Assembly (NCBI RefSeq): GCF_004217145.1
Contig: NZ_SHKR01000015.1
Span: 372,001-436,000, forward strand
Source of the DNA: Kribbella rubisoli
Lineage (GTDB): Bacteria; Actinomycetota; Actinomycetes; Propionibacteriales; Kribbellaceae
Reading direction: 5' to 3'
DNA length: 64,000 bases
The notes beneath the pieces were generated by a model, which worked only from the letters and a program-made list of their open reading frames with translations, searched no databases and was not told the origin of the DNA. Shown piece after piece: positions 17,502-24,869 of this stretch. A program made the position numbers and the translations under genes. Every line of letters starts with the position of its first letter. Position 1 is the stretch's first letter.

Positions 17502-17630
17502 TCATGGACGATCGTCAAGGTCGCGAAGGAGGCGGAACGCCTCGGTTACAACGCCTTGTGGACGTTCGAACGCCTGCTCCTCGGTGAGGTAATCGAAGCA
17601 GCCAGCCAGCTCGGCGCAGTCACCCCTTGA
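17502..17630 (+). pseudogene. Luciferase-like F420-dependent oxidoreductase fragment
   Basis: The frame reads SWTIVKVAKEAERLGYNALWTFERLLL, the beta-strand-1/helix-1 block typical of luciferase-like (LLM, often F420-dependent) oxidoreductases (AEELGYDSLWTFERLL in intact members). It then joins GEVIEAASQLGAVTP and a TGA. No start codon with homology and no barrel remain. I interpret it as the residue of a gene with a large internal deletion. Its last 11 bases overlap the rhomboid gene end. Confidence 0.55.
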
Positions 17631-18219
17631 GTTCCGGGTTCGGCAGGAGGAAGTAGCCGAGGAGCATTCCGAGGAGGCAGGGGAGGCCGTGGTTGTCGCT
17701 GATGGCGGTGTCGACCACTGCCAGGACCGGTACGGCGAAGGCGGCGATGCGCAGCTGTAGCGGCGGGGTGACGCCGTACTTGATGGGAGCCATCAGGATC
17801 AGGATGGCCAGGCCGCCGATCAGGCCGGCGACGCACATCGAGTTGCCGGCGCCGACCGGGTTGAGCCACAGGTAGCTCATGAGCTGGCCGAACCAGCCGC
17901 AGACGAAGTACAGGATCGCCCAGCGCCACCGGCCGAACACGCGCTCGGCGACAGCCCCGAAGATCGCCAGCAGGATCAGGTTCGAGACCAGGCCGGACGT
18001 CCAGCCGTCCTGGAAGAACATGCCCGTGACCAGCCGGTACCACTGGCCGTTGTCGATGTGCGTGGGGTCGCGTACGACGGCGTCGTACAGCGGGCGGTGA
18101 GCCAGTTGCGCGATCCCGCACCCGAGTGTCACGAGGAACACAGCCGCGGTCAGCAGGGGTCGGCGTGGTCCGAAAGCGAGCGCTGCGAGCGGATTACGAG
18201 GGGCGGTTTCAGTGGTCAC
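17620..18219 (-). CDS. Rhomboid-family membrane protein
   Basis: 199 residues, about six membrane spans: TAAVFLVTLGCGIAQL, the WYRLVTGMFFQDGW loop (rhomboid WR-type loop), SNLILLAIFGAVAERVFG, then GAGNSMCVAGLIGG carrying the putative nucleophile Ser in a GxS context, and SDNHGLPCLLGMLLG with the candidate His. The usual GxSG is GNSM here, so protease activity is uncertain and it may be a pseudo-rhomboid. GTG start at 18219; divergent from the Ser/Thr kinase. Confidence 0.8.
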   Translation of the reverse strand: MTTETAPRNPLAALAFGPRRPLLTAAVFLVTLGCGIAQLAHRPLYDAVVRDPTHIDNGQWYRLVTGMFFQDGWTSGLVSNLILLAIFGAVAERVFGRWRWAILYFVCGWFGQLMSYLWLNPVGAGNSMCVAGLIGGLAILILMAPIKYGVTPPLQLRIAAFAVPVLAVVDTAISDNHGLPCLLGMLLGYFLLPNPELKG

Positions 18220-18259
18220 ACCAGGAACTTAACGTTTCGCGCCCGCCGAACCTGAGTCG

Positions 18260-18289
18260 TTTGTCACCGTCCATTCGGTCATTTGTCAC
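18260..18289. promoter_or_regulatory. Direct repeat TTTGTCAC with 22-base period
   Basis: TTTGTCAC occurs at 18260-18267 and 18282-18289, two helical turns apart, in the spacer between the rhomboid gene and the kinase gene. A possible paired regulator-binding site. The regulator is unknown. Confidence 0.4.
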
Positions 18290-18345
18290 GACGGCGCTCT
18301 TGGTCCACCGGTTACGGTGTTTGGGTCGCGGGTACGGGGGTCAGG

Positions 18346-19692
18346 GTGTTTGTTGCGAAGCGGTACAGATTGGGTTCCTCTCTCGGCCGAGGCGGCATGG
18401 GAGAGGTTTTTCGCGGTACGGATGAGCAGTTGCGGCGCGAGGTCGCCGTCAAGTTGCTGCTGCGGTCCGACCGCGATCCGCGAGCCGCCGAACGGTTCCA
18501 CCGCGAGGCGCGCGCCGCCGCGCGCCTGAACGACAGCCACGTCGTCGCCGTGTACGACTTCGGTCAGCACGACGACGGGTTCTTCCTCGTGATGGAGCTG
18601 GTCGAGGGCGGGTCGGTCGCCGACGAGCTCACCGAGCACGGGCCGCTGTCGAAGGACCGGGCGATCGAGATCGTCGAGCAGAGCGCCGCCGGACTGGCTG
18701 CGGCGCATCGGGAAGACGTCGTCCATCGGGATGTGAAGCCGAGCAACCTGCTGATCTCGACCGACGGGACGATCAAGGTCGCCGACTTCGGCATCGCCCA
18801 CCTTCCGGGTGAGGGTGCGAGCACGCTGACGGGGACCGGCCAGATCATCGGCAGCGCGCAGTACCTCGCGCCCGAGCGAGCGCAGGGCGGGCAGGCTGGC
18901 AAGCCGGCCGATGTCTACGCGCTGGGGTGTGTGCTCTACCAACTGGTCACCGGCCGGCCGGTGTTCACCGGGGAACATCCGACCGCGATCCTCTACCAGC
19001 ACGTCGACGCCGAGCCGGTCCCGCCGAGCCTCGAGCGGCCCGAGCTCGCCGGGGCGTTCGAGCAGGTCCTGCTCCAGATGCTCGCGAAGGACCCGGCCGA
19101 CCGGCCGACCGCCGCCGAGATCGAGGCCGGCGCCTTGAGCGCCACCACGCCGGTCGCGGCCACTGCCCCTCTCCCCGTTACCGCCGTCCCGGTCACCGAG
19201 CCCGTGGTCACCCGCCCGGCGACGTCGCAGGCACAGCGTGATCGACGGATGACGCTGATAGCCGGCGCGATCGCCCTGGTGGCGACAGCCGGCGCCGTAC
19301 TGGCCGTGGTCCTGCTCAACGACAACGGGACGAAACCCCCGGCGACCGACCTCGGTCCACAACCGGGCGCAACCAGCAGTACGCCGACGTCGCAGCCGAC
19401 CACGCCGTCAACCACGACTGCCCCGACCCGGTCCGAGCCGACCCAGCCGAGCCAGTCGACCCCGTCCCAAACCCCCTCGCAATCACCGACCCCCACGCCG
19501 AGCGCGACTCCGACCAGCACCCCCTCGACCAGCCCGACGCCGTCGAACACGCCGTCGAGCAGCCCGACTCCGAGCACCCGCAGTACGCCGTCGACCTCGC
19601 CATCACCCACGCCCTCCAACACGCCTTCCAGCACACCCCCGACAACCACTCCTACGCCAACCGCGCAAGGCAACCCCCTCGCACCGAACTAG
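18346..19692 (+). CDS. PknB-like Ser/Thr protein kinase with Ser/Thr/Pro-rich extracellular tail
   Basis: 448 residues with GTG 18346 (GGGGTCAGG just upstream). Kinase subdomains are complete: GRGGMGEVFRG, VAVKLL (catalytic Lys), HRDVKPSNLL (catalytic Asp about 129), DFGIAHL, and APE in YLAPERA. One transmembrane helix at about 300-322 (LIAGAIALVATAGAVLAVVLL) separates it from an outer tail of about 125 residues almost wholly Pro/Ser/Thr, without PASTA repeats, ending GNPLAPN. The tail DNA is a degenerate tandem repeat. It probably spans the wall as a stalk. Ligand and substrates are unknown. Confidence 0.93.
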   Translation: MFVAKRYRLGSSLGRGGMGEVFRGTDEQLRREVAVKLLLRSDRDPRAAERFHREARAAARLNDSHVVAVYDFGQHDDGFFLVMELVEGGSVADELTEHGPLSKDRAIEIVEQSAAGLAAAHREDVVHRDVKPSNLLISTDGTIKVADFGIAHLPGEGASTLTGTGQIIGSAQYLAPERAQGGQAGKPADVYALGCVLYQLVTGRPVFTGEHPTAILYQHVDAEPVPPSLERPELAGAFEQVLLQMLAKDPADRPTAAEIEAGALSATTPVAATAPLPVTAVPVTEPVVTRPATSQAQRDRRMTLIAGAIALVATAGAVLAVVLLNDNGTKPPATDLGPQPGATSSTPTSQPTTPSTTTAPTRSEPTQPSQSTPSQTPSQSPTPTPSATPTSTPSTSPTPSNTPSSSPTPSTRSTPSTSPSPTPSNTPSSTPPTTTPTPTAQGNPLAPN

Positions 19693-19800
19693 CTCCGCGA
19701 GAGGATGTGCGGGTGCCCGACTTCAACCTTGCTCAGGTGAATGTGGCAAAGGCCCGACGCCGAGAGCCTTCACCTTGCGCCGCCGCTTTGCCCCTGCCGA

Positions 19801-20784
19801 TTAGAGCCGTACGACGTACTTGCCCGCGCCTCGCCCCTCGGCCAGGGCCTGCTGTGCATCCGCTGCAGCAGCGAGGCCGTCGATCGTGGTGAATTCGAGC
19901 GTGAGCTCTCCTTCGGCGACGAGCTCGAGCACCTCGCGCAACGCGGCACCGATGAGCTCGGGTGCATGGACGGACATGGCGCTCATGCTGAAGCCGCCGA
20001 TCGACGCGTTGCCCGCGAACAAACGTCCCGGCTGCGGCAGGTCGCTCAGCGGCGCGCCGCCCGCGTTGCCGAACAGCACGACTCGACCGCCCGCGGCGAG
20101 CAGGTCGAGGTCGGCATCGACCTGCTCCGTTCCCTGAGAATCGAGGATCACGTCGACGCCGCGTCCACCCGTCAGGTCGCGGACGCGTTCGGTCAGATCA
20201 GCTCCGCGGGTGAGTACGACGTCGTACCCGCTCTTCTCCGCGGCCGCCACGCGGGTCGGGCTGCCGACGATTCCGATCAGCGTCTTCGCGCCGCCGCGTC
20301 GCGCCAAGGCTGCGACCGCCTGTCCGACGCCGCCCGCGGCCGACTGCATCAGAAGAGTCTCGCCGGCTCGCAGACGTCCGGATTGCCGGACCAGCAGCGC
20401 CGCGGTGGTGAAGGTGCCCGGGGCAACAGCCGCCTGTTCGAACGACACACCATCGGGGATCGGCACCACCAGCTCGGCACGAACCCGGACCACGTCGGCC
20501 AGCCCGCCCGACCGCGTGAACGCGGCGACCGGCGTACCCACCGCAGGTCCCGCGACACCGGCGCCGAGCTCTCTCACCGTCCCGGCCGCCTCCAACCCCG
20601 GCACGAACGGCCAACTGGAGGCGTACGCCGGATCCCCCCGGCGCGCCATCACATCGATGAAGTTGATCCCGGCGGCCTTCACCTCGATGGTCACCTCACC
20701 CGGCCCCGGCGCCGGTACGTCGACCTCCGCGACGCGCGTGGAGCCGGTGTCGGGGGCGGGCTGGTCGAAGGTCAGGGCACGCAT
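19801..20784 (-). CDS. NADPH:quinone reductase-like MDR oxidoreductase
   Basis: 327 residues of the quinone oxidoreductase family: N-terminal GroES-like domain (APGPGEVTIEVKAAGINFIDVMARRG), FVPGLEAAGTVRELG, cofactor motif SAAGGVGQAVAALA at about 145-158, and GGRGVDVILDSQG. No zinc ligands are seen. ATG 20784 with GAAAGGAT upstream. Divergent from the hydrolase-LuxR gene with a 20-base inverted repeat between them, suggesting shared control. The 108 bases between this gene and the kinase show nothing I can name. Confidence 0.88.
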   Translation of the reverse strand: MRALTFDQPAPDTGSTRVAEVDVPAPGPGEVTIEVKAAGINFIDVMARRGDPAYASSWPFVPGLEAAGTVRELGAGVAGPAVGTPVAAFTRSGGLADVVRVRAELVVPIPDGVSFEQAAVAPGTFTTAALLVRQSGRLRAGETLLMQSAAGGVGQAVAALARRGGAKTLIGIVGSPTRVAAAEKSGYDVVLTRGADLTERVRDLTGGRGVDVILDSQGTEQVDADLDLLAAGGRVVLFGNAGGAPLSDLPQPGRLFAGNASIGGFSMSAMSVHAPELIGAALREVLELVAEGELTLEFTTIDGLAAAADAQQALAEGRGAGKYVVRL

Positions 20785-20800
20785 GCGGCGATCCTTTCGA

Positions 20801-20820
20801 TGTTCGTCGAACGTCGAACA
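20801..20820. promoter_or_regulatory. Inverted repeat TGTTCG-N8-CGAACA
   Basis: Perfect six-base arms TGTTCG (20801-20806) and CGAACA (20815-20820) with an inner GTCGAACG, 17 bases before the quinone-reductase start and 50 before the LuxR-type gene. It is well placed as an operator for either divergent gene. Confidence 0.5.
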
Positions 20821-20869
20821 CTGATGCTACACACTACTTCCACCCGCTGCGCGAGGCTACGCTCGGGAG

Positions 20870-21928
20870 GTGGGGCAGAAGGTTGGGTACTGCGTGGCGC
20901 CGGATGCGGTGCGGCTGGCTTATGCGGTGCATGGTGACGGTCCGCCGATCGTGAGGGTGCTCACCTGGATGACCCACTTGGAGTTCGAGTGGGAAAGCCC
21001 GGTGTGGCGGCATTGGCTTGATGCTCTCGGGGATGGTCACACACTCGTCCGGTACGACGAACGCGGCTGCGGGCTGTCGGATCATGAGGTCGACGAGATC
21101 TCGCTCGATGCCTGGGTCGCCGATCTCGAGACCGTGGTCGACGCCGCGGGGGTCGACCGGTTCGCGCTGCTCGGGATCTCGACCGGAGCGGCCGTCGCGG
21201 TCGCGTACGCGGCGCGTCATCCCGAGCGGCTCACCCATCTGATCCTGTACGGCGGCTACGCCCGTGGCCGGAACCTTCGCGGCGCGGAGGAGCGCAAACT
21301 CCAGGAGGCGTTGGTCGCCGCGATCGCTGCCGGGTGGACCAACCCCGACCCCACGTTCCGCCACCTGTTCACCATGCTTTTCCTCCCGGCCGGCACCCCC
21401 GAGCAGATGGGCTGGTACGACGACCTGCAGCGTCACTCGACCTCGGCGGCGACCGCGGTCCGCCTGTACAACGCGCGTGGTCCGCTCAACGTGGTCGAGC
21501 TCGCGGCGCAGGTGCGGACGAAGACGCTCGTCGTACATGCAGCCGGTGACCGAGTCGTGCCACTGGACGAGGGGCGCTTGCTCGCCACCTTGGTACCCGA
21601 CGCGCGGCTGGTCGAGCTGGAGTCGGCGAACCACATCCTGCTGTCGGACGAACCCGCCTGGACCAAGTTCCTCACCGAGCTGCGCACCTTCCTGGGCACG
21701 AAGCAGGTGACCGTTCGGCCCGGGATCGACGAGCTCAGCGCGCGGGAGCTGGACGTCCTCGAGCTCGTCTCGGCGGGACTGACGAACGAGGAGATTGCCG
21801 AGCGGCTCAGCCTCAGCGTCCGCACCGTGGAACGTCATCTGACGAACCTGTACGCCAAGCTGCAGGTCTCCGGCAAGGCGGGACGCGCGGCCGCCGCAGC
21901 CAGGTACTCCGAGGCGCGGCGTCCCTGA
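20870..21928 (+). CDS. Alpha/beta-hydrolase domain fused to LuxR-type HTH
   Basis: 352 residues. An alpha/beta-hydrolase fold (about 10-275) has nucleophile elbow LLGISTGAA, an acid in HAAGDRVVP and His in ANHILL, so the triad is intact. A C-terminal LuxR HTH follows (LSARELDVLELVSAGLTNEEIAERL, SVRTVERHL). Such fusions probably sense or turn over a small ester or lactone. The GTG at 20870 abuts GGGAGG, too close for a standard site, but the family motif APDAVRLAYAVHGDGPP needs this start or GTG 20894. Leaderless initiation is possible. Divergent from the quinone reductase. Confidence 0.88.
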   Translation: MGQKVGYCVAPDAVRLAYAVHGDGPPIVRVLTWMTHLEFEWESPVWRHWLDALGDGHTLVRYDERGCGLSDHEVDEISLDAWVADLETVVDAAGVDRFALLGISTGAAVAVAYAARHPERLTHLILYGGYARGRNLRGAEERKLQEALVAAIAAGWTNPDPTFRHLFTMLFLPAGTPEQMGWYDDLQRHSTSAATAVRLYNARGPLNVVELAAQVRTKTLVVHAAGDRVVPLDEGRLLATLVPDARLVELESANHILLSDEPAWTKFLTELRTFLGTKQVTVRPGIDELSARELDVLELVSAGLTNEEIAERLSLSVRTVERHLTNLYAKLQVSGKAGRAAAAARYSEARRP

Positions 21929-21941
21929 GCGCAGCTGCGTG

Positions 21942-21969
21942 TTGACCGCCGTACCGCCTGCTCCGTAAT
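21942..21969 (+). promoter_or_regulatory. Possible promoter of the alpha/beta-hydrolase gene
   Basis: TTGACC (21942-21947) and CGTAAT (21964-21969) are separated by 16 bases, about 78 bases before the hydrolase ATG. They fit a housekeeping actinobacterial promoter loosely. Judged by eye only. Confidence 0.3.
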
Positions 21970-22046
21970 GCGTGCTGGCTCCGATGCCCGCCACTCGTGC
22001 TGCCGCCTACCTTCGCGGGTATCAGGCAGTTCTTAGGAGGGGTTCG

Positions 22047-22916
22047 ATGGAGCACATGGTCATTACCGACAAGGCAGTTCTCGCCGAGCCGACGGCGACG
22101 TACGACGTACGCGGCGGAGGAGGTGTCAGGCTGCATGCCGGGGAGTGGGGGAACCGGCAAGGACGTCCCATTCTCTTCATTCACGGATGGTCGGCCAGCC
22201 ACGTCTGCTGGGCGCGCCAGCTGGCCGGCCTGCTCGCCGAGGAGTTTCGGCTGGTGGCGTTCGACAACCGGGGTCACGGCATGTCCGAGAAGCCGTTGGA
22301 TCCGGACAGTTATCGCGACCCGCAGATGTGGGCGGACGACCTTGCCGCCGTCATCGATCAGTTGGGCCTCGACCGGCCGGTCCTGGTCGCCTGGTCGTAC
22401 GGCGGGTTCATCGTGTCCGACTACATCCGCGCGTACGGCGAGGACCGGATCGGCGCCATCGACCTGGTCGGGGCCGCGGTGATGATGAAGCCGCCGACGT
22501 TCGACAACATCGGTCCCGGCTTCCTGGGGAACGCACCGGAGGCGAGCCAGCCCGACCTGGCCACGAACATCACCGCCATCCGGCGCTTCCTCGACGTGTG
22601 CACCGCTGAGCCGCTCGACCCGGACGACTGGAGCGCGGCCCTGGCCTGGAACATGGTCGTTCCACCCGAGGTACGGGGAGCGTTGATCTCACGCGAGATC
22701 GACGGCGACGACGTACTGGCGAGGCTTTCGGTGCCCGTGCTGGTGACCCACGGCCGTTCGGACACCATCGTGCTGCCCTCGATGGCCGAACACGTCCTCG
22801 ACGTCTGCAAGACCGCGAGGCCGTCCTGGTACGACGGCGTCGGCCACGTCCCGTTCGTCGAGGACCAGCCCCGGTTCGACCGCGAGCTCGCCGACCTCGC
22901 GGCAGAGCTCGTCTAG
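22047..22916 (+). CDS. Alpha/beta-fold hydrolase
   Basis: 289 residues with ATG 22047 behind AGGAGGGG. Motifs in order: LFIHGWSASHVCW (oxyanion HG), FDNRGHGMSEKPLD, AWSYGGFIVSDYI (nucleophile Ser in SxSYGG context), THGRSDTIV (acid Asp) and GVGHVPFVEDQPRFD (His). It is closest in pattern to non-heme chloroperoxidase/esterase-like hydrolases of actinobacteria. Substrate unknown. It follows the hydrolase-LuxR gene in the same direction by 118 bases, so that regulator may control it. Confidence 0.88.
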   Translation: MEHMVITDKAVLAEPTATYDVRGGGGVRLHAGEWGNRQGRPILFIHGWSASHVCWARQLAGLLAEEFRLVAFDNRGHGMSEKPLDPDSYRDPQMWADDLAAVIDQLGLDRPVLVAWSYGGFIVSDYIRAYGEDRIGAIDLVGAAVMMKPPTFDNIGPGFLGNAPEASQPDLATNITAIRRFLDVCTAEPLDPDDWSAALAWNMVVPPEVRGALISREIDGDDVLARLSVPVLVTHGRSDTIVLPSMAEHVLDVCKTARPSWYDGVGHVPFVEDQPRFDRELADLAAELV

Positions 22917-23024
22917 TGCCGTATCAACGAACGGTGGGGTCGTAGCGCGCTCCAGGCCCAGTGACGGCGACGGCGTTTGCGTCGGCGTGGCCGTGATCGG
23001 TCAGACCGGTGGATATCCGGTGTC

Positions 23025-23066
23025 GTTGTGTCTTCTCTGCTGGTGTGCGAGCAGAGAAGGCACAAC
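23025..23066. repeat. Long stem-loop in a gene-free stretch
   Basis: TTGTGTCTTCTCTGCT and AGCAGAGAAGGCACAA, extended by one G-C pair, form a 17-pair stem with a single G-U and an 8-base loop (GGTGTGCG). It lies in the 296-base region 22917-23212 between the hydrolase and the MarR gene, where I see no gene. It may be a terminator for the hydrolase 110 bases upstream, a small RNA element, or the remnant of an inverted repeat. No T tract. Confidence 0.55.
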
Positions 23067-23154
23067 TCGCGGGGTTATCGGCTCGTGTTGTCGCAGCCGG
23101 GGAGAATGGGTTGCAACCACAACGTTTCTTGCGGCAGCGTTAGGACGATTATCA

Positions 23155-23169
23155 CGCTAATGATTAGTG
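23155..23169. promoter_or_regulatory. Putative MarR/OhrR operator, upstream copy
   Basis: CGCTAATGATTAGTG contains the perfect odd palindrome CTAAT-G-ATTAG (23157-23167), 44 bases before the proposed start of the MarR-family gene. Its reverse complement CACTAATCATTAGCG matches 12 of 15 bases with a second site just after the same gene (23675-23689). Confidence 0.65.
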
Positions 23170-23212
23170 GGATGCGCTAGCCTGGACGGGACGACGTCTG
23201 ATGGAGGTCCCG

Positions 23213-23668
23213 TTGAGTGACTTCGGCGATATCGACCCGCTGGAGCTCGAGAACCAGGTGTGCTTCGCGCTGGCCGTGGCCTCGCGGAGTGTGATCGCGG
23301 TGTATCGGCCGCTGCTCGAGCCGATGGGGCTGACCCACCCGCAGTACTTGGTGATGCTCGCGCTGTGGCAGCATGCGCCGCTGTCGGTCAAGGAGCTGAG
23401 CAAGCTGCTGCAGTTGGAGCCTGCGACCTTGTCTCCGTTGCTCAAGCGCCTCGAGGCGAGCGGGTACGTCGAGCGCCCGCGGGCACGCACGGATGAGCGA
23501 TCGCTCGCGGTCACGCTGACGCCGGCGGGCTGGCGGCTGCGCAACGAGGCCGAGAAGATCCCGGCGGCGATCGTGAGCCGGCTGGGTATGGAGGTGTCCG
23601 AACTGCAGCACCTCCATCAGGAGCTGACCCGGGTGATCGCGGCCGCGAAAGAGGCCAACGCCACATAG
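23213..23668 (+). CDS. OhrR-like MarR family regulator
   Basis: 151 residues if TTG 23213 is used (GGAGG five bases upstream). ATG 23201 would add four residues. The N-terminal LENQVCFALAVASR aligns with the peroxide-sensing segment of B. subtilis OhrR (LENQLCFLLYASSR), putting the reactive Cys at 17. The winged helix is LSVKELSKLLQLEPATLSPLLKRLEASGYVERPRA in outline, with the DER wing. Of the OhrR tyrosines near the Cys, Tyr29 seems kept (VYRPLL), but the Tyr19 and Tyr40 positions are Ala and His. No ohr peroxidase gene lies nearby. Palindromes on both sides suggest autoregulation. Confidence 0.88.
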   Translation: MSDFGDIDPLELENQVCFALAVASRSVIAVYRPLLEPMGLTHPQYLVMLALWQHAPLSVKELSKLLQLEPATLSPLLKRLEASGYVERPRARTDERSLAVTLTPAGWRLRNEAEKIPAAIVSRLGMEVSELQHLHQELTRVIAAAKEANAT

Positions 23669-23674
23669 TTTGTG

Positions 23675-23689
23675 CACTAATCGTTCGTG
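23675..23689. promoter_or_regulatory. Putative MarR/OhrR operator, downstream copy
   Basis: CACTAATCGTTCGTG matches the reverse complement of the upstream site at 12 of 15 positions. It lies seven bases after the MarR stop and 57 bases before the small membrane-protein gene, suggesting that gene is a target of the regulator. Confidence 0.55.
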
Positions 23690-23746
23690 TACTATGGAAG
23701 GCGTGAGAGGCGCTCGAGTGAGTGCCTCAGGATGTAGGAGCTCGTC

Positions 23747-24034
23747 GTGCGCCGCAGAACACCGAAACCCATGAAGATCGAGACCGTCCAGCGTTGGGTC
23801 GCCTCGGTCATCCTCTTCCACGTCGGCAGCGTCCCGGCGATCACGCTGGCCGTCTACAGCATCGGTGTCGCGGAGAAGGAGTACGGACGAGGCGTCGGCC
23901 TGTGGGTGATGTCCGGCGTCATCGGAGTCCTCACCGCCGCCGGCATCCTCGCCATCTTCCAGCGCTCCCTGAAATCCCTCTGGCTCGTCGTCGGCCTCCT
24001 CCCGACAGTCGTCACCGGCTTCTACGTCCTCTGA
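23747..24034 (+). CDS. Small three-helix membrane protein
   Basis: 95 residues, GTG 23747 with AGGAG at 23736-23740. After a basic N-terminus (MRRRTPKPMKIETVQR) there are three hydrophobic segments at about 18-40, 50-70 and 77-94, with a short charged loop VAEKEYGRG. I do not recognise a family. Its position directly behind an OhrR-like regulator and a matching operator makes it the best candidate target. A role in peroxide or membrane stress is inference. Confidence 0.7.
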   Translation: MRRRTPKPMKIETVQRWVASVILFHVGSVPAITLAVYSIGVAEKEYGRGVGLWVMSGVIGVLTAAGILAIFQRSLKSLWLVVGLLPTVVTGFYVL

Positions 24035-24134
24035 GACCCCCCGCGACCCTTGTCGTGGTTCAGGGGGAGTGGTTTGCTGAGTGTGGGGGATGTGGTGCCG
24101 AGGTGCGAGGTGCCCGCGTGCGCCGCACGGGACG

Positions 24135-24863
24135 ATGAGTGATGGATCGAGTACGCCGTACCTCGTGGTCGAGACGGGGTCGCACGAAGGGCGGCGGATC
24201 AACCTGACCGGTGCGCACCTGACGGTGGGCCGGTTGCCGAACTGCGACGTGCAGTTCGAGGACCCGTACGTGAGCCGGACGCATGCCGCGCTCTGGCAGC
24301 GGGCCGGTGCGGACTACGTCGAGGACCTGGGCTCGGCCGGCGGCACGTTCGTGAACGGGGAGGCAGTCACGGTGCCGCGCCGGTTGTATCCGGGCGACCG
24401 GGTGAGGCTGGCCGATCTTCAGCTTCGCTACAGCGCCGGCGAGGGGGCGCCTCAGGCCGCGGTCCGGTACGACGTCGGCGAGCAGCGGGCGCAGACGATC
24501 AACAACGTCGCGCGGGATCAGTACGTCCAGCACGTCATCCAGCAGCGGGAGAGCTTCTTCCGCGAGATCGCCGCGACCAGGACGAGGGCGCGAGGGCTGA
24601 TCTGGATCGGCGTCGTCGTGTTCGTGGTCGGACTCGCGATCGCCGTGGTCGGTTGGTACCAGTACTTCGGCCAGATCGTGAACTTCTCGTCCGCCTCCAT
24701 GCCCACGATGGACGACTTCAGCGGCTTCCTGGTCTTCGCCGTCGGCGGCCTGGTGAACCTGGTCGGCGTACTGCTGATCATCGCCGGGATCGTGCTGCAC
24801 ATCGTCGCCACCTCACGCCGCCGCCGGGTCGATCGGGACCTGCCGCCACCCCAGATGAGATGA
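24135..24863 (+). CDS. FHA-domain membrane protein with INNVARDQ motif
   Basis: 242 residues, ATG 24135. An FHA phosphothreonine-binding domain occupies about 8-98 with canonical GRLPNCDVQF, VSRTHAALW and DLGSAGGTFVNGE. A linker (about 108-135) carries GEQRAQTINNVARDQY. Two membrane helices follow at about 155-178 (WIGVVVFVVGLAIAVVGW) and 200-228, then a basic tail RRRRVDRD. The linker motif recurs in the next gene, six bases downstream. FHA domains read Ser/Thr-kinase signals, and a PknB-like kinase lies 5 kb away. The effector function is unknown. Confidence 0.85.
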   Translation: MSDGSSTPYLVVETGSHEGRRINLTGAHLTVGRLPNCDVQFEDPYVSRTHAALWQRAGADYVEDLGSAGGTFVNGEAVTVPRRLYPGDRVRLADLQLRYSAGEGAPQAAVRYDVGEQRAQTINNVARDQYVQHVIQQRESFFREIAATRTRARGLIWIGVVVFVVGLAIAVVGWYQYFGQIVNFSSASMPTMDDFSGFLVFAVGGLVNLVGVLLIIAGIVLHIVATSRRRRVDRDLPPPQMR

Positions 24864-24869
24864 AGCGCG

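Noticed and set aside
19360..19680. Tandem CCGACGCC/AGCACC-type repeats as a CRISPR or minisatellite
   Set aside because: They encode the Ser/Thr/Pro-rich tail of the kinase. Units are degenerate and there are no spacers.
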